From assembly GCA_026986135.1 (NCBI GenBank), contig JALSPD010000169.1, positions 1 to 6,686 on the forward strand: DNA of 6,686 nucleotides. Direction: 5' to 3'. Position 1 is the stretch's first letter, and every line of letters starts with the position of its first letter. This document shows positions 1 to 6,277 of the stretch, piece by piece. The position numbers and the translations under genes were made by a program. The DNA is from DHVE2 group archaeon. Lineage in GTDB: Archaea > Thermoplasmatota > Thermoplasmata > Thermoplasmatales > Aciduliprofundaceae. The notes under the pieces are model-generated. The model saw nothing but the letters and a program-made list of their open reading frames with translations, did not search any database and was not told where the DNA came from.

Positions 1-1
1 G

Positions 2-1003
2 CTTAAACAAGAGTTTGCATTTGATTCTGCATACATTGTTGAGATTGTGGGGGATAAGGTGCATTTAAAGAAACATTTCGGTTGGGCCCTGCATGAAGAT
101 CCGCATAAACCAAAAGAAAAATTTGAATGGATTCTGAGATACAATCAACCATATCGTATGAATTCTTTGAGATTTATAGGTAAAGAAAAAGTAGCTGGTA
201 GGTTTGAGGAATACATAACACCTGTGATCTTTTCTGGTAAACTCTATGGAGCCATAGGAGTAGTAAAGAAGGGGGAAATAGAGGATGAAGAAAGGTACCT
301 TGTTGATCTCATAGCTTCCAATCTTGGAGCAAGAATAAACACCTATGAGCAGGAGATAAATATAGAGAGATCAAGGGAGATGATGGAACTCCTATTACAC
401 ATAGTCAGCCATGACATAAAAACGCCTCTCGCAGTTATAGACGGATATGCTGAACTTCTTCTTGAGGAATACAGCAAAGATTACGCGAAAGAAATAAAGA
501 ACGCCACCTCCATTATCCTTGATCTTATTAACAAAGCAAAAACCATCTCCAGGATGGAAATGTTAAAGGAAGAGTACTCAAAAGAGGAAATATCTATAAA
601 AGAGATTGTTGAATCAGCCTCAGAGATAGTGCTTAAAAAGTATCCCAAAGGACTCGTTGCGATAGAAGGAGACAAAGGTGCAATAAGAGGATACCCTCTG
701 CTACTTCAGGAAATGCTAGTAAACCTTGTTGAAAACTCGTTTTCGCACGGAGGGAAAACCGTAAAGGTAATTATTAAAGAAGAGGGTAAAAAAGTAACGG
801 TCAAGATTGTAGATGATGGTCCTGGCATTCCTGGGCATCTTAGAGATAGTATATTTAAACCCTTTGTTAAATACAAGGGAGGCGGTTCTGGATTGGGGCT
901 GGCCATAGTTAAAAAAGCTGTGAATATGCATAACGGAACCATCAAAGTTGAAAACAACAAACCCAGAGGAAGCATTTTTGTAATAGAACTGCCTAAGGAG
1001 TGA
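2..1003 (+). CDS. Sensor histidine kinase, GAF-HisKA-HATPase (5' partial)
   Basis: A two-component sensor kinase that should autophosphorylate on a histidine and pass the phosphate to a receiver domain. The frame is open to the left edge, so the true start lies outside. The GTG at 47 falls inside a GAF-like fold and is not a credible start. Of the 333 visible residues, about 1-110 look like the C-terminal part of a GAF sensor domain (strand pair around VIFSGKLYGAIGVV, then a helix). A HisKA helix follows with the H-box SHDIKTPL; the phospho-acceptor His is encoded at 410-412. The HATPase_c domain is complete: N-box NLVENS, G1 box DDGPGIP and G2 box GGGSGLGLAIVKK, ending with the usual final strand. 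No membrane segment is visible, so a cytosolic kinase is possible, but the missing N-terminus could hold one. The stop lies 2 bases before the next ATG. The receiver gene at 2745-3098 is the obvious candidate partner (inference). The signal sensed by the GAF domain is unknown. Confidence 0.93.
   Translation, partial: LKQEFAFDSAYIVEIVGDKVHLKKHFGWALHEDPHKPKEKFEWILRYNQPYRMNSLRFIGKEKVAGRFEEYITPVIFSGKLYGAIGVVKKGEIEDEERYLVDLIASNLGARINTYEQEINIERSREMMELLLHIVSHDIKTPLAVIDGYAELLLEEYSKDYAKEIKNATSIILDLINKAKTISRMEMLKEEYSKEEISIKEIVESASEIVLKKYPKGLVAIEGDKGAIRGYPLLLQEMLVNLVENSFSHGGKTVKVIIKEEGKKVTVKIVDDGPGIPGHLRDSIFKPFVKYKGGGSGLGLAIVKKAVNMHNGTIKVENNKPRGSIFVIELPKE
995..1000 (+). promoter_or_regulatory. Shine-Dalgarno AAGGAG for the PP-loop gene
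   Basis: AAGGAG ends 5 bases before the ATG at 1006 and lies within the last codons of the kinase gene. It would overlap the alternative GTG start at 1000, so it favours ATG 1006. This suggests the two genes are co-transcribed and translated in tandem. Confidence 0.7.
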
Positions 1004-1005
1004 GG

Positions 1006-2748
1006 ATGGGAAAGCCAGTATATCTCGGGAGGATCAAACTTAAATGGTGCCCAGAATGCAACGTTCCACTTGCTGGAAAAAAATGCTCTCTCTGCGGATC
1101 AGAAGGTGTGGATGTAAAAATAACGCCCCCGGGTGAGGTAAAGGTAGGATTTAAAGGAGATATAGATATTCTTAACTCCGCAGTGGAAAGGCAGTTTGGA
1201 TGTAGAATTGACAGGAACATCATTCTTTTTAACAGGGTTCCTCACAGAGACAGAATGGAAGAGGTAATAATCTCTGGGAAGGTTATAGGGTCCCTACGAT
1301 TTGATCCCGATTCAAGAAAACACAAACTGGTATTGAGGCTTGAAGGCGCTTACTATCTAAACAAATGCGCCAGAAAGGGCTGGGTAGTTGCTGACGAAGG
1401 TGCGGTAAAACCCATACTTTCTGGTAAAAATCTAATGGTACCTGGAGTAAAAGAGGTTTCCGAAGGATTGGAGAAGGGCGATGATGTCATAATAAGGGAC
1501 CCAGATGGCAGACCATTTGCGGTGGGTATTGCAAAGATGAACTCACAAGAAATGAAAAACAGTAAAAGGGGTATCGCTGTTAAAATAAGATACAGTGGAT
1601 ACGGAAATTTTGAGGTGGGAAAAGATCCCCCTGTGGAAGACATGGTTAAGGCCAACATTGAGCATCTTAGAATAATTGAGAGAGAAGCTGTTGAATTCAT
1701 AAAAAGAACCTGGAAAGAACATAACCTTCCGATGGGAGTTTCCTTCAGTGGAGGTAAGGACTCCATGGCCACGTTACTTCTAGCCATTGAAAGCGGAGTT
1801 GAATTCAAAACATTTTTTTTGAACACCGGAATTGAACTCCCTGAAACGGTGGAACATGTGAAAGAGGTGGAAAAGAAATATGGTATCTCTATTGATCGGA
1901 TCTCCGCGGATGATGCCTTCTGGAAAGCACTTCCTGTTTTTGGACCTCCTGGTAGAGATTACAGATGGTGCTGCAAAGTATGCAAACTTGGACCAACCAC
2001 AAGATACATTCTGGAGCACTATCCTTCAGGACTCCTAACACTGGTTGGACAGAGAAGATACGAGAGCGAAGAACGTATGAAAAAGGGACGGGTTTGGAAG
2101 AATGAATGGGTTCCAAATCAGCTATCTGCAAGCCCCATCCAGAACTGGAGCTCTCTGGAAGTATGGCTGTATCTTCTGTGGAAAAATGCGCCTATAAATA
2201 TATGGTACAAAAGGGGACTTACCAGAATAGGGTGCTACTTATGTCCATCCTCTGATTTGGCCGATTTTGAAGTAATAAAAATGCATTCAAATATTCTTGA
2301 AAAATGGGAAGATTACCTGAGAAATTTTGCAAACGAGCACAATATTCCCGAGGAATGGGCAGATAGTGCATGGAGATGGAAAAGACCACCAAAATGGGCA
2401 GGAAAATGGCAGGTTGAAAGAAGAGCTCCAGAGGTTAGATTTACTGGCGAAGGCTGGAAAACCCTGCATGTTGAAAGCGATGAGATTGAAAGGATAAAAA
2501 ACATGCTCTATGCTCTTCCAGAGGGAAGCTGGCGAGATGGAGAAAATATAGAAGTTGTGGAAGATTACATCAAGCCTGCCAGAAGCCTTGTGATACGAGC
2601 AGTAAGATGTGTAGGGTGTGGAGTATGTGTTGGGCGCTGCCCTACAAATGCCCTTTATATAGATGAAGAAAACAAGATAAGGATACGGGAAGATCTGTGC
2701 ATCCACTGTCTGGACTGTCTTGGAACATGTCCTGCAGAGAATTTTTAA
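1006..2748 (+). CDS. PAPS-reductase-family PP-loop protein with Zn-ribbon, PUA and 2x[4Fe-4S] ferredoxin domains
   Basis: A 580-aa multidomain protein of the archaeal phosphoadenosine-phosphosulfate-reductase-like family. Domains in order: a Zn-ribbon with Cys15, 18, 27 and 30; a spacer domain; a PUA domain at about 126-198 (VVADEG, the MVPGV motif, AVGIA); a PP-loop ATP-pyrophosphatase fold with SGGKDS at 248-253; and a C-terminal ferredoxin with two CxxCxxCxxxCP motifs (Cys535/538/541/545 and 565/568/571/575). Within the PP-loop domain Cys322-Cys323, Cys326 and the pair Cys410/Cys413 are present, resembling the CC-x(~80)-CxxC cluster ligands of APS reductases. The GQRRYESEER segment fits the family. 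The C-terminal ECGLH-type catalytic cysteine motif of bacterial and plant enzymes is not seen, so sulfonucleotide reduction is not assured. A thiolation or sulfur-transfer role, possibly on RNA given the PUA domain, is an alternative. ATG 1006 was chosen over GTG 1000 because of the SD at 995-1000. The gene follows the kinase and probably shares its transcript. Confidence 0.9.
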   Translation: MGKPVYLGRIKLKWCPECNVPLAGKKCSLCGSEGVDVKITPPGEVKVGFKGDIDILNSAVERQFGCRIDRNIILFNRVPHRDRMEEVIISGKVIGSLRFDPDSRKHKLVLRLEGAYYLNKCARKGWVVADEGAVKPILSGKNLMVPGVKEVSEGLEKGDDVIIRDPDGRPFAVGIAKMNSQEMKNSKRGIAVKIRYSGYGNFEVGKDPPVEDMVKANIEHLRIIEREAVEFIKRTWKEHNLPMGVSFSGGKDSMATLLLAIESGVEFKTFFLNTGIELPETVEHVKEVEKKYGISIDRISADDAFWKALPVFGPPGRDYRWCCKVCKLGPTTRYILEHYPSGLLTLVGQRRYESEERMKKGRVWKNEWVPNQLSASPIQNWSSLEVWLYLLWKNAPINIWYKRGLTRIGCYLCPSSDLADFEVIKMHSNILEKWEDYLRNFANEHNIPEEWADSAWRWKRPPKWAGKWQVERRAPEVRFTGEGWKTLHVESDEIERIKNMLYALPEGSWRDGENIEVVEDYIKPARSLVIRAVRCVGCGVCVGRCPTNALYIDEENKIRIREDLCIHCLDCLGTCPAENF

Positions 2749-3098
2749 TCTTCAATTTCTCTGTATATTCTTTCTCTTAAATAGTTCAACCCTGCACTTT
2801 TTGATATGTAATCCACCGCCCCCGCCCTGAGGGCATCTCTGCGTACCTCGTCATGATCTATCCCACTTATCACAATTATCTTTGCATTAGGATGAATATC
2901 TTTTATTTTTTTAATCAGATCAATACCGCTCATATCAGGGAGGACCACATCAACCAGCATAATATCTGGCTGTACCTCTCTTACTTTCAATAAAGCGTCT
3001 TTTCCATCCATTGCCCATTTGACATCCACTCTTTTAAGGGCTTTTGTAAGCAGATGATAAAACATCTCAGAATCCTCCACAAGAAGGAGCTTTTTCAT
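2745..3098 (-). CDS. Stand-alone response regulator (CheY-like receiver)
   Basis: A 117-aa protein consisting only of a phospho-receiver domain. The acidic pocket is Glu8-Asp9 (LLVEDSE), the phospho-acceptor is Asp50 (PDIMLVD), the conserved Ser/Thr is Ser78 (IIVISG), and the lysine is Lys100. The residue after Lys100 is Ser instead of the usual cis-Pro (YISKSAG). With no output domain it must act by protein contact, like CheY or Spo0F-type proteins. Its ATG overlaps the stop of the upstream GvpD-like ATPase gene in an ATGA, and a strong SD lies just before it, so the two are co-expressed and coupled. Its TAA stop overlaps the TAA of the convergent PP-loop gene. The likely kinase donor is the one encoded at the left edge (inference from proximity). 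Confidence 0.95.
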   Translation of the reverse strand: MKKLLLVEDSEMFYHLLTKALKRVDVKWAMDGKDALLKVREVQPDIMLVDVVLPDMSGIDLIKKIKDIHPNAKIIVISGIDHDEVRRDALRAGAVDYISKSAGLNYLRERIYREIED

Positions 3099-4459
3099 AC
3101 CATCACCCTCTTAACTATCCGTGGAAAGCGATTGTATTTCACATCCAGATGATACACATGTGTCCAGGGTTTAATACCGTACATGATAACATCTCCCCCG
3201 TTATTATGGAATTTTACATAGACCTCTGATATGCTTGAACTGAAGATCTTTATTTCCTTGTCCGTTATATTTCCAGCAATGAGCATTACGCCGCCTCTGA
3301 TTTTTATTGCATCTTTGATCCGATAAAGAACCTGCATTATTTCTCTGGATGTGAGATAACTGTAAAGTCTATCGTATCCAACAATAACCACGGGTGGTGT
3401 GGGACCTGAGTAATCATTGAGCTCATCCAGAACAGCCTTTACGATGTCATGGGGCTTGGACATATTCACCTTTTTTGAAAAACTCTCCATTGCATCGCTA
3501 CCGTGAATATACACAATATTGCTGTAAAATCTTTCAAGCGCAAAAAGATAGATGAAGTATTTCAACTCACTCATATCAATGTCGTTTGGAGGGATTATGA
3601 GTGCTTTTCCCCCACGAACAATATGCCCAGCAATAAAGCCCATTATAGGTATAATCTTATAGTTCTTCGGCACATATTCACCGTAATCAAAGACTATTAC
3701 ATTCCCACTTTTATAATTGAAAACATCCCCAAAATAAACACTTTCAATGTATTTTAAGTTCTCCTTATCCACGCCACCTATGTTTCGGGGATGTTTAAAA
3801 GATCCTGATGTGAAATGGGTAAATCTTGAGCCCTGTAGAGTGTAAAAATACCTGTTTTTTCCTATTGTTTCACCCCTCAGTTTTTCTATCTGGAGCCATC
3901 TGTAAATGCGACCATCCTCTATTTTTCTGTACATGGTAACTAAGCCATCAGCAAGATAGGATAGCTCATCGTCCTCTTCTCCCTCCTTTACAATGATGAA
4001 CTTCACCCCATTGTCCGAAAATCTAACAATCTTCATAAAAAGAGAACTGGAGTCATAGAGTTCTTCTCTCTCCTTTTCTTCCATGGCTTTCAGGTTTAAC
4101 TCGTTAATAACCGCATGCCAGCTGTCAACAATTATTCCCTCAATATCACCTCTTTCGTGTAGATTTAAAACATGCCTTAAGGATTCAGGTACGAGATAGA
4201 ACATCTGCCCAAAGCTCTGCGTATCCTCATAGGAATATTTCTCCTCTATCGCAAACATCTTCTCCTTCATATCCTTTGAAATCCAGGGATGCGTTCGTTC
4301 CATCTCCTCTATATTTTTCTTCGTACCAAGATAGGCAAAATTGTAATTTTTCATTATTTCAAGAGCCAGAGTTGTTTTGCCTGTACCTGGGGCGCCCCTC
4401 ACCAGAAGCACTATACCCTCCCTTCGGAGGAATTTTTTTATTTCAACAGGGATAGGCAT
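3095..4459 (-). CDS. GvpD-like / RecA-superfamily P-loop ATPase
   Basis: A 454-aa protein when started at ATG 4459. Walker A is GAPGTGKTT at residues 22-30, directly after an N-terminal helix (EIKKFLRREG). A Walker B-like strand IEGIIVDSW sits at 107-114 with Asp112. A KLRG motif at 193-196 matches the K-(L/M)-R-G segment that KaiC-type ATPases place near the subunit interface. Residues 250-440 look like a second, degenerate alpha/beta domain lacking a P-loop (strands VIVFDYG, ALIIPP, VVIVGYD, VMLIAG). Length and layout resemble the archaeal GvpD family, named from a haloarchaeal regulator of gas vesicle genes; no gas vesicle gene is visible here, so the name indicates family only. I judge it a soluble regulatory ATPase coupled to the response regulator gene that follows. 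An upstream in-frame ATG at 4492 would add 11 residues, but it precedes a TATA box at the right distance for leaderless transcription from 4459. Confidence 0.85.
   Translation of the reverse strand: MPIPVEIKKFLRREGIVLLVRGAPGTGKTTLALEIMKNYNFAYLGTKKNIEEMERTHPWISKDMKEKMFAIEEKYSYEDTQSFGQMFYLVPESLRHVLNLHERGDIEGIIVDSWHAVINELNLKAMEEKEREELYDSSSLFMKIVRFSDNGVKFIIVKEGEEDDELSYLADGLVTMYRKIEDGRIYRWLQIEKLRGETIGKNRYFYTLQGSRFTHFTSGSFKHPRNIGGVDKENLKYIESVYFGDVFNYKSGNVIVFDYGEYVPKNYKIIPIMGFIAGHIVRGGKALIIPPNDIDMSELKYFIYLFALERFYSNIVYIHGSDAMESFSKKVNMSKPHDIVKAVLDELNDYSGPTPPVVIVGYDRLYSYLTSREIMQVLYRIKDAIKIRGGVMLIAGNITDKEIKIFSSSISEVYVKFHNNGGDVIMYGIKPWTHVYHLDVKYNRFPRIVKRVMV
3102..3110 (-). promoter_or_regulatory. Shine-Dalgarno GAGGGTGAT for the response regulator
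   Basis: Read on the minus strand, GAGGGTGAT lies 3 bases before the ATG at 3098, inside the end of the ATPase gene. It matches most of the archaeal anti-SD complement (GGAGGTGAT). With the ATGA stop-start overlap it supports translational coupling. Confidence 0.65.
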
Positions 4460-4464
4460 ATAAT

Positions 4465-4471
4465 AAAAAAA
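4465..4471 (-). terminator. Oligo-T tract after the DUF835 gene
   Basis: Seven T residues on the minus strand lie about 39 bases past the DUF835 stop and 5 bases before the predicted transcript start at 4459. Archaeal RNA polymerase can terminate at such tracts without a hairpin. No stem-loop was noticed, so this is a plausible but weak terminator that would insulate the two genes. Confidence 0.35.
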
Positions 4472-4481
4472 TGGTAGATTG

Positions 4482-4489
4482 GATATAAA
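4482..4489 (-). promoter_or_regulatory. TATA box for the GvpD-like gene
   Basis: On the minus strand this reads TTTATATC, preceded by a purine-rich BRE-like GCGAAA. Its centre is 26.5 bases from the first base of ATG 4459, the archaeal TATA-to-transcript-start spacing, predicting a leaderless mRNA. There is no good SD before 4459 or 4492. Confidence 0.6.
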
Positions 4490-4509
4490 CATTTCGCTCT
4501 GAAAATCAT

Positions 4510-5121
4510 TTATTCTTTTGATATTCTCACAAGTTCATTGTTTATCATGGCCCTTTCCTTATCACCCAACACGTTCATATTAAGGGATATAATTAGTATG
4601 CCATTGCTCGCACTCACAGCATCCTTGGCACTCTGAAGGAACTTAATAACCCTTGTAAAATCGTTGTGAACTATAAGAGAATCTATGCCATCCACAATTA
4701 TTATTCCCCTGCCCTCCCCTTTTAGGAACTCTTTAATTATGGCAAGCAATTTTGAAAGATCACCTGGAGATACGCAATTTGCACAGGGCAAAGTGCTGAG
4801 CCAGCGAAAATCCACATCATCGTGCGCTCTGTATATCTCAAGTGTCTCTGGCTTGGAGCGAGTTATGCACATCCCCCTGTAATTATGCCTTATAACCTGC
4901 TCAAAAACCCTATAGATGATTTTTGGTTTTGACTCGTCAATGTAGTATGATTCCCCAGCTCTAACATAATAATCTGCACTCTTATCGTGAGATTTTCCCC
5001 TCTGCGAATATCGGCGAGAATAACGCCTGATTATTTTCTCAACCTCTTTTTTAACATCATCACTTTTAAGGGCCTTCCTGAGATCACGGAGAAGCGCATT
5101 TATAGAATCAGAACAGTCCAT
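4510..5121 (-). CDS. DUF835 family protein
   Basis: A 203-aa soluble protein. Residues 1-55 are a charged helical region with an Arg/Ser-rich stretch (RRYSRRYSQRGKS). From about 58 to the end it matches the archaeal DUF835 domain: an opening strand ESYYIDESKP, then YRGMCITRSKP, a tryptophan strand FRWLST, and a Walker B-like strand GIIIVDGIDSL at 139-149. It ends with the NDFTRVIKFLQ helix and the IISLN strand. There is no Walker A, so ATP binding is not expected. The domain is found in archaea, often with sensor or KaiC-like modules, but its biochemical role is unknown. A CxxC pair (Cys113, Cys116) lies in a loop. The gene has its own TATA box and no SD, so it is probably leaderless; it lies between two RecA-like ATPase genes on the same strand. 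Confidence 0.85.
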   Translation of the reverse strand: MDCSDSINALLRDLRKALKSDDVKKEVEKIIRRYSRRYSQRGKSHDKSADYYVRAGESYYIDESKPKIIYRVFEQVIRHNYRGMCITRSKPETLEIYRAHDDVDFRWLSTLPCANCVSPGDLSKLLAIIKEFLKGEGRGIIIVDGIDSLIVHNDFTRVIKFLQSAKDAVSASNGILIISLNMNVLGDKERAMINNELVRISKE

Positions 5122-5144
5122 ATTACAATAATAAACAAAAGGGG

Positions 5145-5152
5145 TATAAAAA
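5145..5152 (-). promoter_or_regulatory. TATA box for the DUF835 gene
   Basis: TTTTTATA on the minus strand, centred 27.5 bases from ATG 5121. The 46-base gap behind the KaiC-like gene has no SD before the ATG, so a leaderless transcript is predicted. The same T run may also help terminate the upstream KaiC-like transcript. Confidence 0.6.
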
Positions 5153-5167
5153 GATACCGCAAATGCC

Positions 5168-5887
5168 TCAGTGGGATACTATCCTGAATCCACGCTCGTC
5201 CACAAGGAGCGGGTAGTAGTCGGTGCTGTGTTTCACACCCCTCATCTTTATCACAGAGATATACCTGCCCAGAGTTCTACCCACACGCTCCATAGAGAGA
5301 TGGATTATTCCATCGGCCAGGAATCCTTCCACATCATAGCTTCCGAACTTCATTGAATTATAGGTAGTTTCAGATATTATGAAGGTTGTAGAACTCAGCT
5401 CTCTCATTGTCTCAAACAGGAAGAATAGCTGATTCCTTGGATTTTCCATCTCAGCAATGGCATAAAGTGCCTGCAAAGAGTCAAGGATCAGTATATCTAT
5501 CTTCTTCTCCTTCGCATACTCCCTAATTGGAGTCTCAATGGCCTTAATCCAATCAACCTTCTCATAGGTACCAGATTCCTTTACCATCTTTCTCACAAGA
5601 CCCCAGTCAAACACGTTGAACTCTGTACCCTTGGGAAGTTTCTCTATGTCCATATTCAGGCTCACCATTTGCTTAAGCAGGCTCTCTCTGCTCTGCTCAA
5701 GGGACACGTACACCACATTGCCCTTTTTGTTGTTCTGAAGATATCTATACGCCATATAGAATGTGAGCGTGGATTTCATGCTTCCAGTAGGCCCTGACAC
5801 AAGTACTATATGGCCCTTGGGAATTCCGCGTTCAATTTTCTCGTCAAGTCCATCCACATATGTTTTCAGGTATTCATACCCAGCCAT
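5168..5887 (-). CDS. KaiC-like single-domain RecA-superfamily ATPase
   Basis: A 239-aa protein from ATG 5887. Walker A is GPTGSMKST at 32-40, with Met37 in place of the usual Gly before the lysine. The strand NVVYVSLEQ carries a single Glu64 followed by Gln, where cyanobacterial KaiC has two glutamates. Walker B is DILILD at 131-136. The late KMRG at 214-217 with His220 is the KaiC-type arginine and interface segment, followed by a C-terminal hairpin (LLVDERGFRI). One KaiC domain of about 240 aa is the size of many archaeal KaiC-like proteins and of ArlH, but I see nothing that makes it ArlH specifically. It follows the small helical gene by 5 bases. GTG 5896 and ATG 5893 are alternative starts: an AAGGAG at 5905-5910 would serve GTG 5896 at 8 bases, while GGTGAT at 5892-5897 serves ATG 5887, so the exact start is uncertain by three codons. 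Confidence 0.9.
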   Translation of the reverse strand: MAGYEYLKTYVDGLDEKIERGIPKGHIVLVSGPTGSMKSTLTFYMAYRYLQNNKKGNVVYVSLEQSRESLLKQMVSLNMDIEKLPKGTEFNVFDWGLVRKMVKESGTYEKVDWIKAIETPIREYAKEKKIDILILDSLQALYAIAEMENPRNQLFFLFETMRELSSTTFIISETTYNSMKFGSYDVEGFLADGIIHLSMERVGRTLGRYISVIKMRGVKHSTDYYPLLVDERGFRIVSH

Positions 5888-5891
5888 CTTC

Positions 5892-5897
5892 ATCACC
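5892..5897 (-). promoter_or_regulatory. Shine-Dalgarno GGTGAT for the KaiC-like gene
   Basis: On the minus strand GGTGAT lies 4 bases before ATG 5887 and includes the stop of the upstream small gene. The arrangement copies that before the response regulator (GGGTGATG then ATG). A competing AAGGAG at 5905-5910 leaves the start choice open. Confidence 0.45.
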
Positions 5898-6144
5898 CGG
5901 CATACTCCTTATTCAGCAGATCCAACATATCCGTGTATATTTCATCGGCAATCTTCCTGCCTGCAAACCTCTCCAGGGACTCCCTTATTTCCTTGAAGAG
6001 GAGGATATATTCATCCCTACTTAAAGATTTTCCCGACAACCCCAGCCTCTTCTTATGCAGCTCCACTATGGTACTGCTTAGACCATCAATGAGTTTTTCC
6101 AATTTCTTCTTCAACTCGATCTCAATGAGGGTATCCAGGTCCAT
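5893..6144 (-). CDS. Small helical hypothetical protein
   Basis: I do not recognise this gene. From ATG 6144 it is 83 aa, highly charged and apparently all-helical: a Lys/Glu-rich heptad-like stretch at about 5-33 (IEIELKKKLEKL), a Gly/Ser turn around 36-40, then amphipathic helices to the end. There is no signal peptide, membrane span or Cys. Gene order (5 bases before the KaiC-like gene, same strand) suggests a partner or adaptor of that ATPase. The longest reading starts at 6201 and adds 19 residues, but there is no SD or well-placed TATA there, whereas a TATA box at 6168-6175 is correctly spaced for a leaderless start at 6144. Confidence 0.7.
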   Translation of the reverse strand: MDLDTLIEIELKKKLEKLIDGLSSTIVELHKKRLGLSGKSLSRDEYILLFKEIRESLERFAGRKIADEIYTDMLDLLNKEYAG

Positions 6145-6167
6145 TATGAGATGTAATGGCATTCCAG

Positions 6168-6175
6168 GATATAAA
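6168..6175 (-). promoter_or_regulatory. TATA box for the small-protein/KaiC-like operon
   Basis: TTTATATC followed by C on the minus strand, the same nine bases as the box at 4482-4489, with an A-rich BRE-like stretch before it. The centre is 27.5 bases from ATG 6144. It lies inside the reading frame if the start were 6201, which argues against that start. Confidence 0.55.
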
Positions 6176-6247
6176 ATTTTGCCATTCTTGCGGCTCATCA
6201 TAAATGTTTCTATTCTGATTTTACACCCTGATAATCACATCTAATTC

Positions 6248-6255
6248 TTTAAATA
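6248..6255 (+). promoter_or_regulatory. TATA box for the archaellin gene
   Basis: TTTAAATA is centred 26.5 bases from ATG 6278. No SD precedes the ATG, so the transcript is probably leaderless. The 133 bases between ATG 6144 and ATG 6278 therefore hold two divergent promoters about 75 bases apart. Confidence 0.6.
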
Positions 6256-6277
6256 AGAATCAACTGAATCGTACAGT

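Noticed and set aside
47..49. GTG as the start of the histidine kinase
   Set aside because: The frame is open to the window edge and the sequence before GTG reads as continuing protein (DSAYIVEIVGDK). No SD precedes it, and a start here would cut the GAF domain.
1353..1826. 157-aa minus-strand reading frame inside the PP-loop gene
   Set aside because: It lies fully antisense to a gene with clear domain motifs and has no domain, SD or promoter of its own.
2191..2206. TATA-like CTATAAATATATGG on the plus strand
   Set aside because: It lies inside the PP-loop coding region and no in-frame start follows about 27 bases downstream.
3095..4459. Gas vesicle cluster
   Set aside because: Only the GvpD-like ATPase resembles a gas vesicle regulator. 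No GvpA-like structural gene or GvpE is present, so the name is family-level only.
4460..4492. Longer GvpD-like start at ATG 4492
   Set aside because: The extra residues (MFISNLPFFYY) overlap the TATA box and T7 tract and look like translated promoter. A well-spaced leaderless start exists at 4459. Kept as an alternative.
5810..6244. 144-aa plus-strand reading frame
   Set aside because: It is antisense to the KaiC-like and small-protein genes, shows no recognisable motif, and has Ser/Phe/Leu-rich composition typical of a shadow frame.
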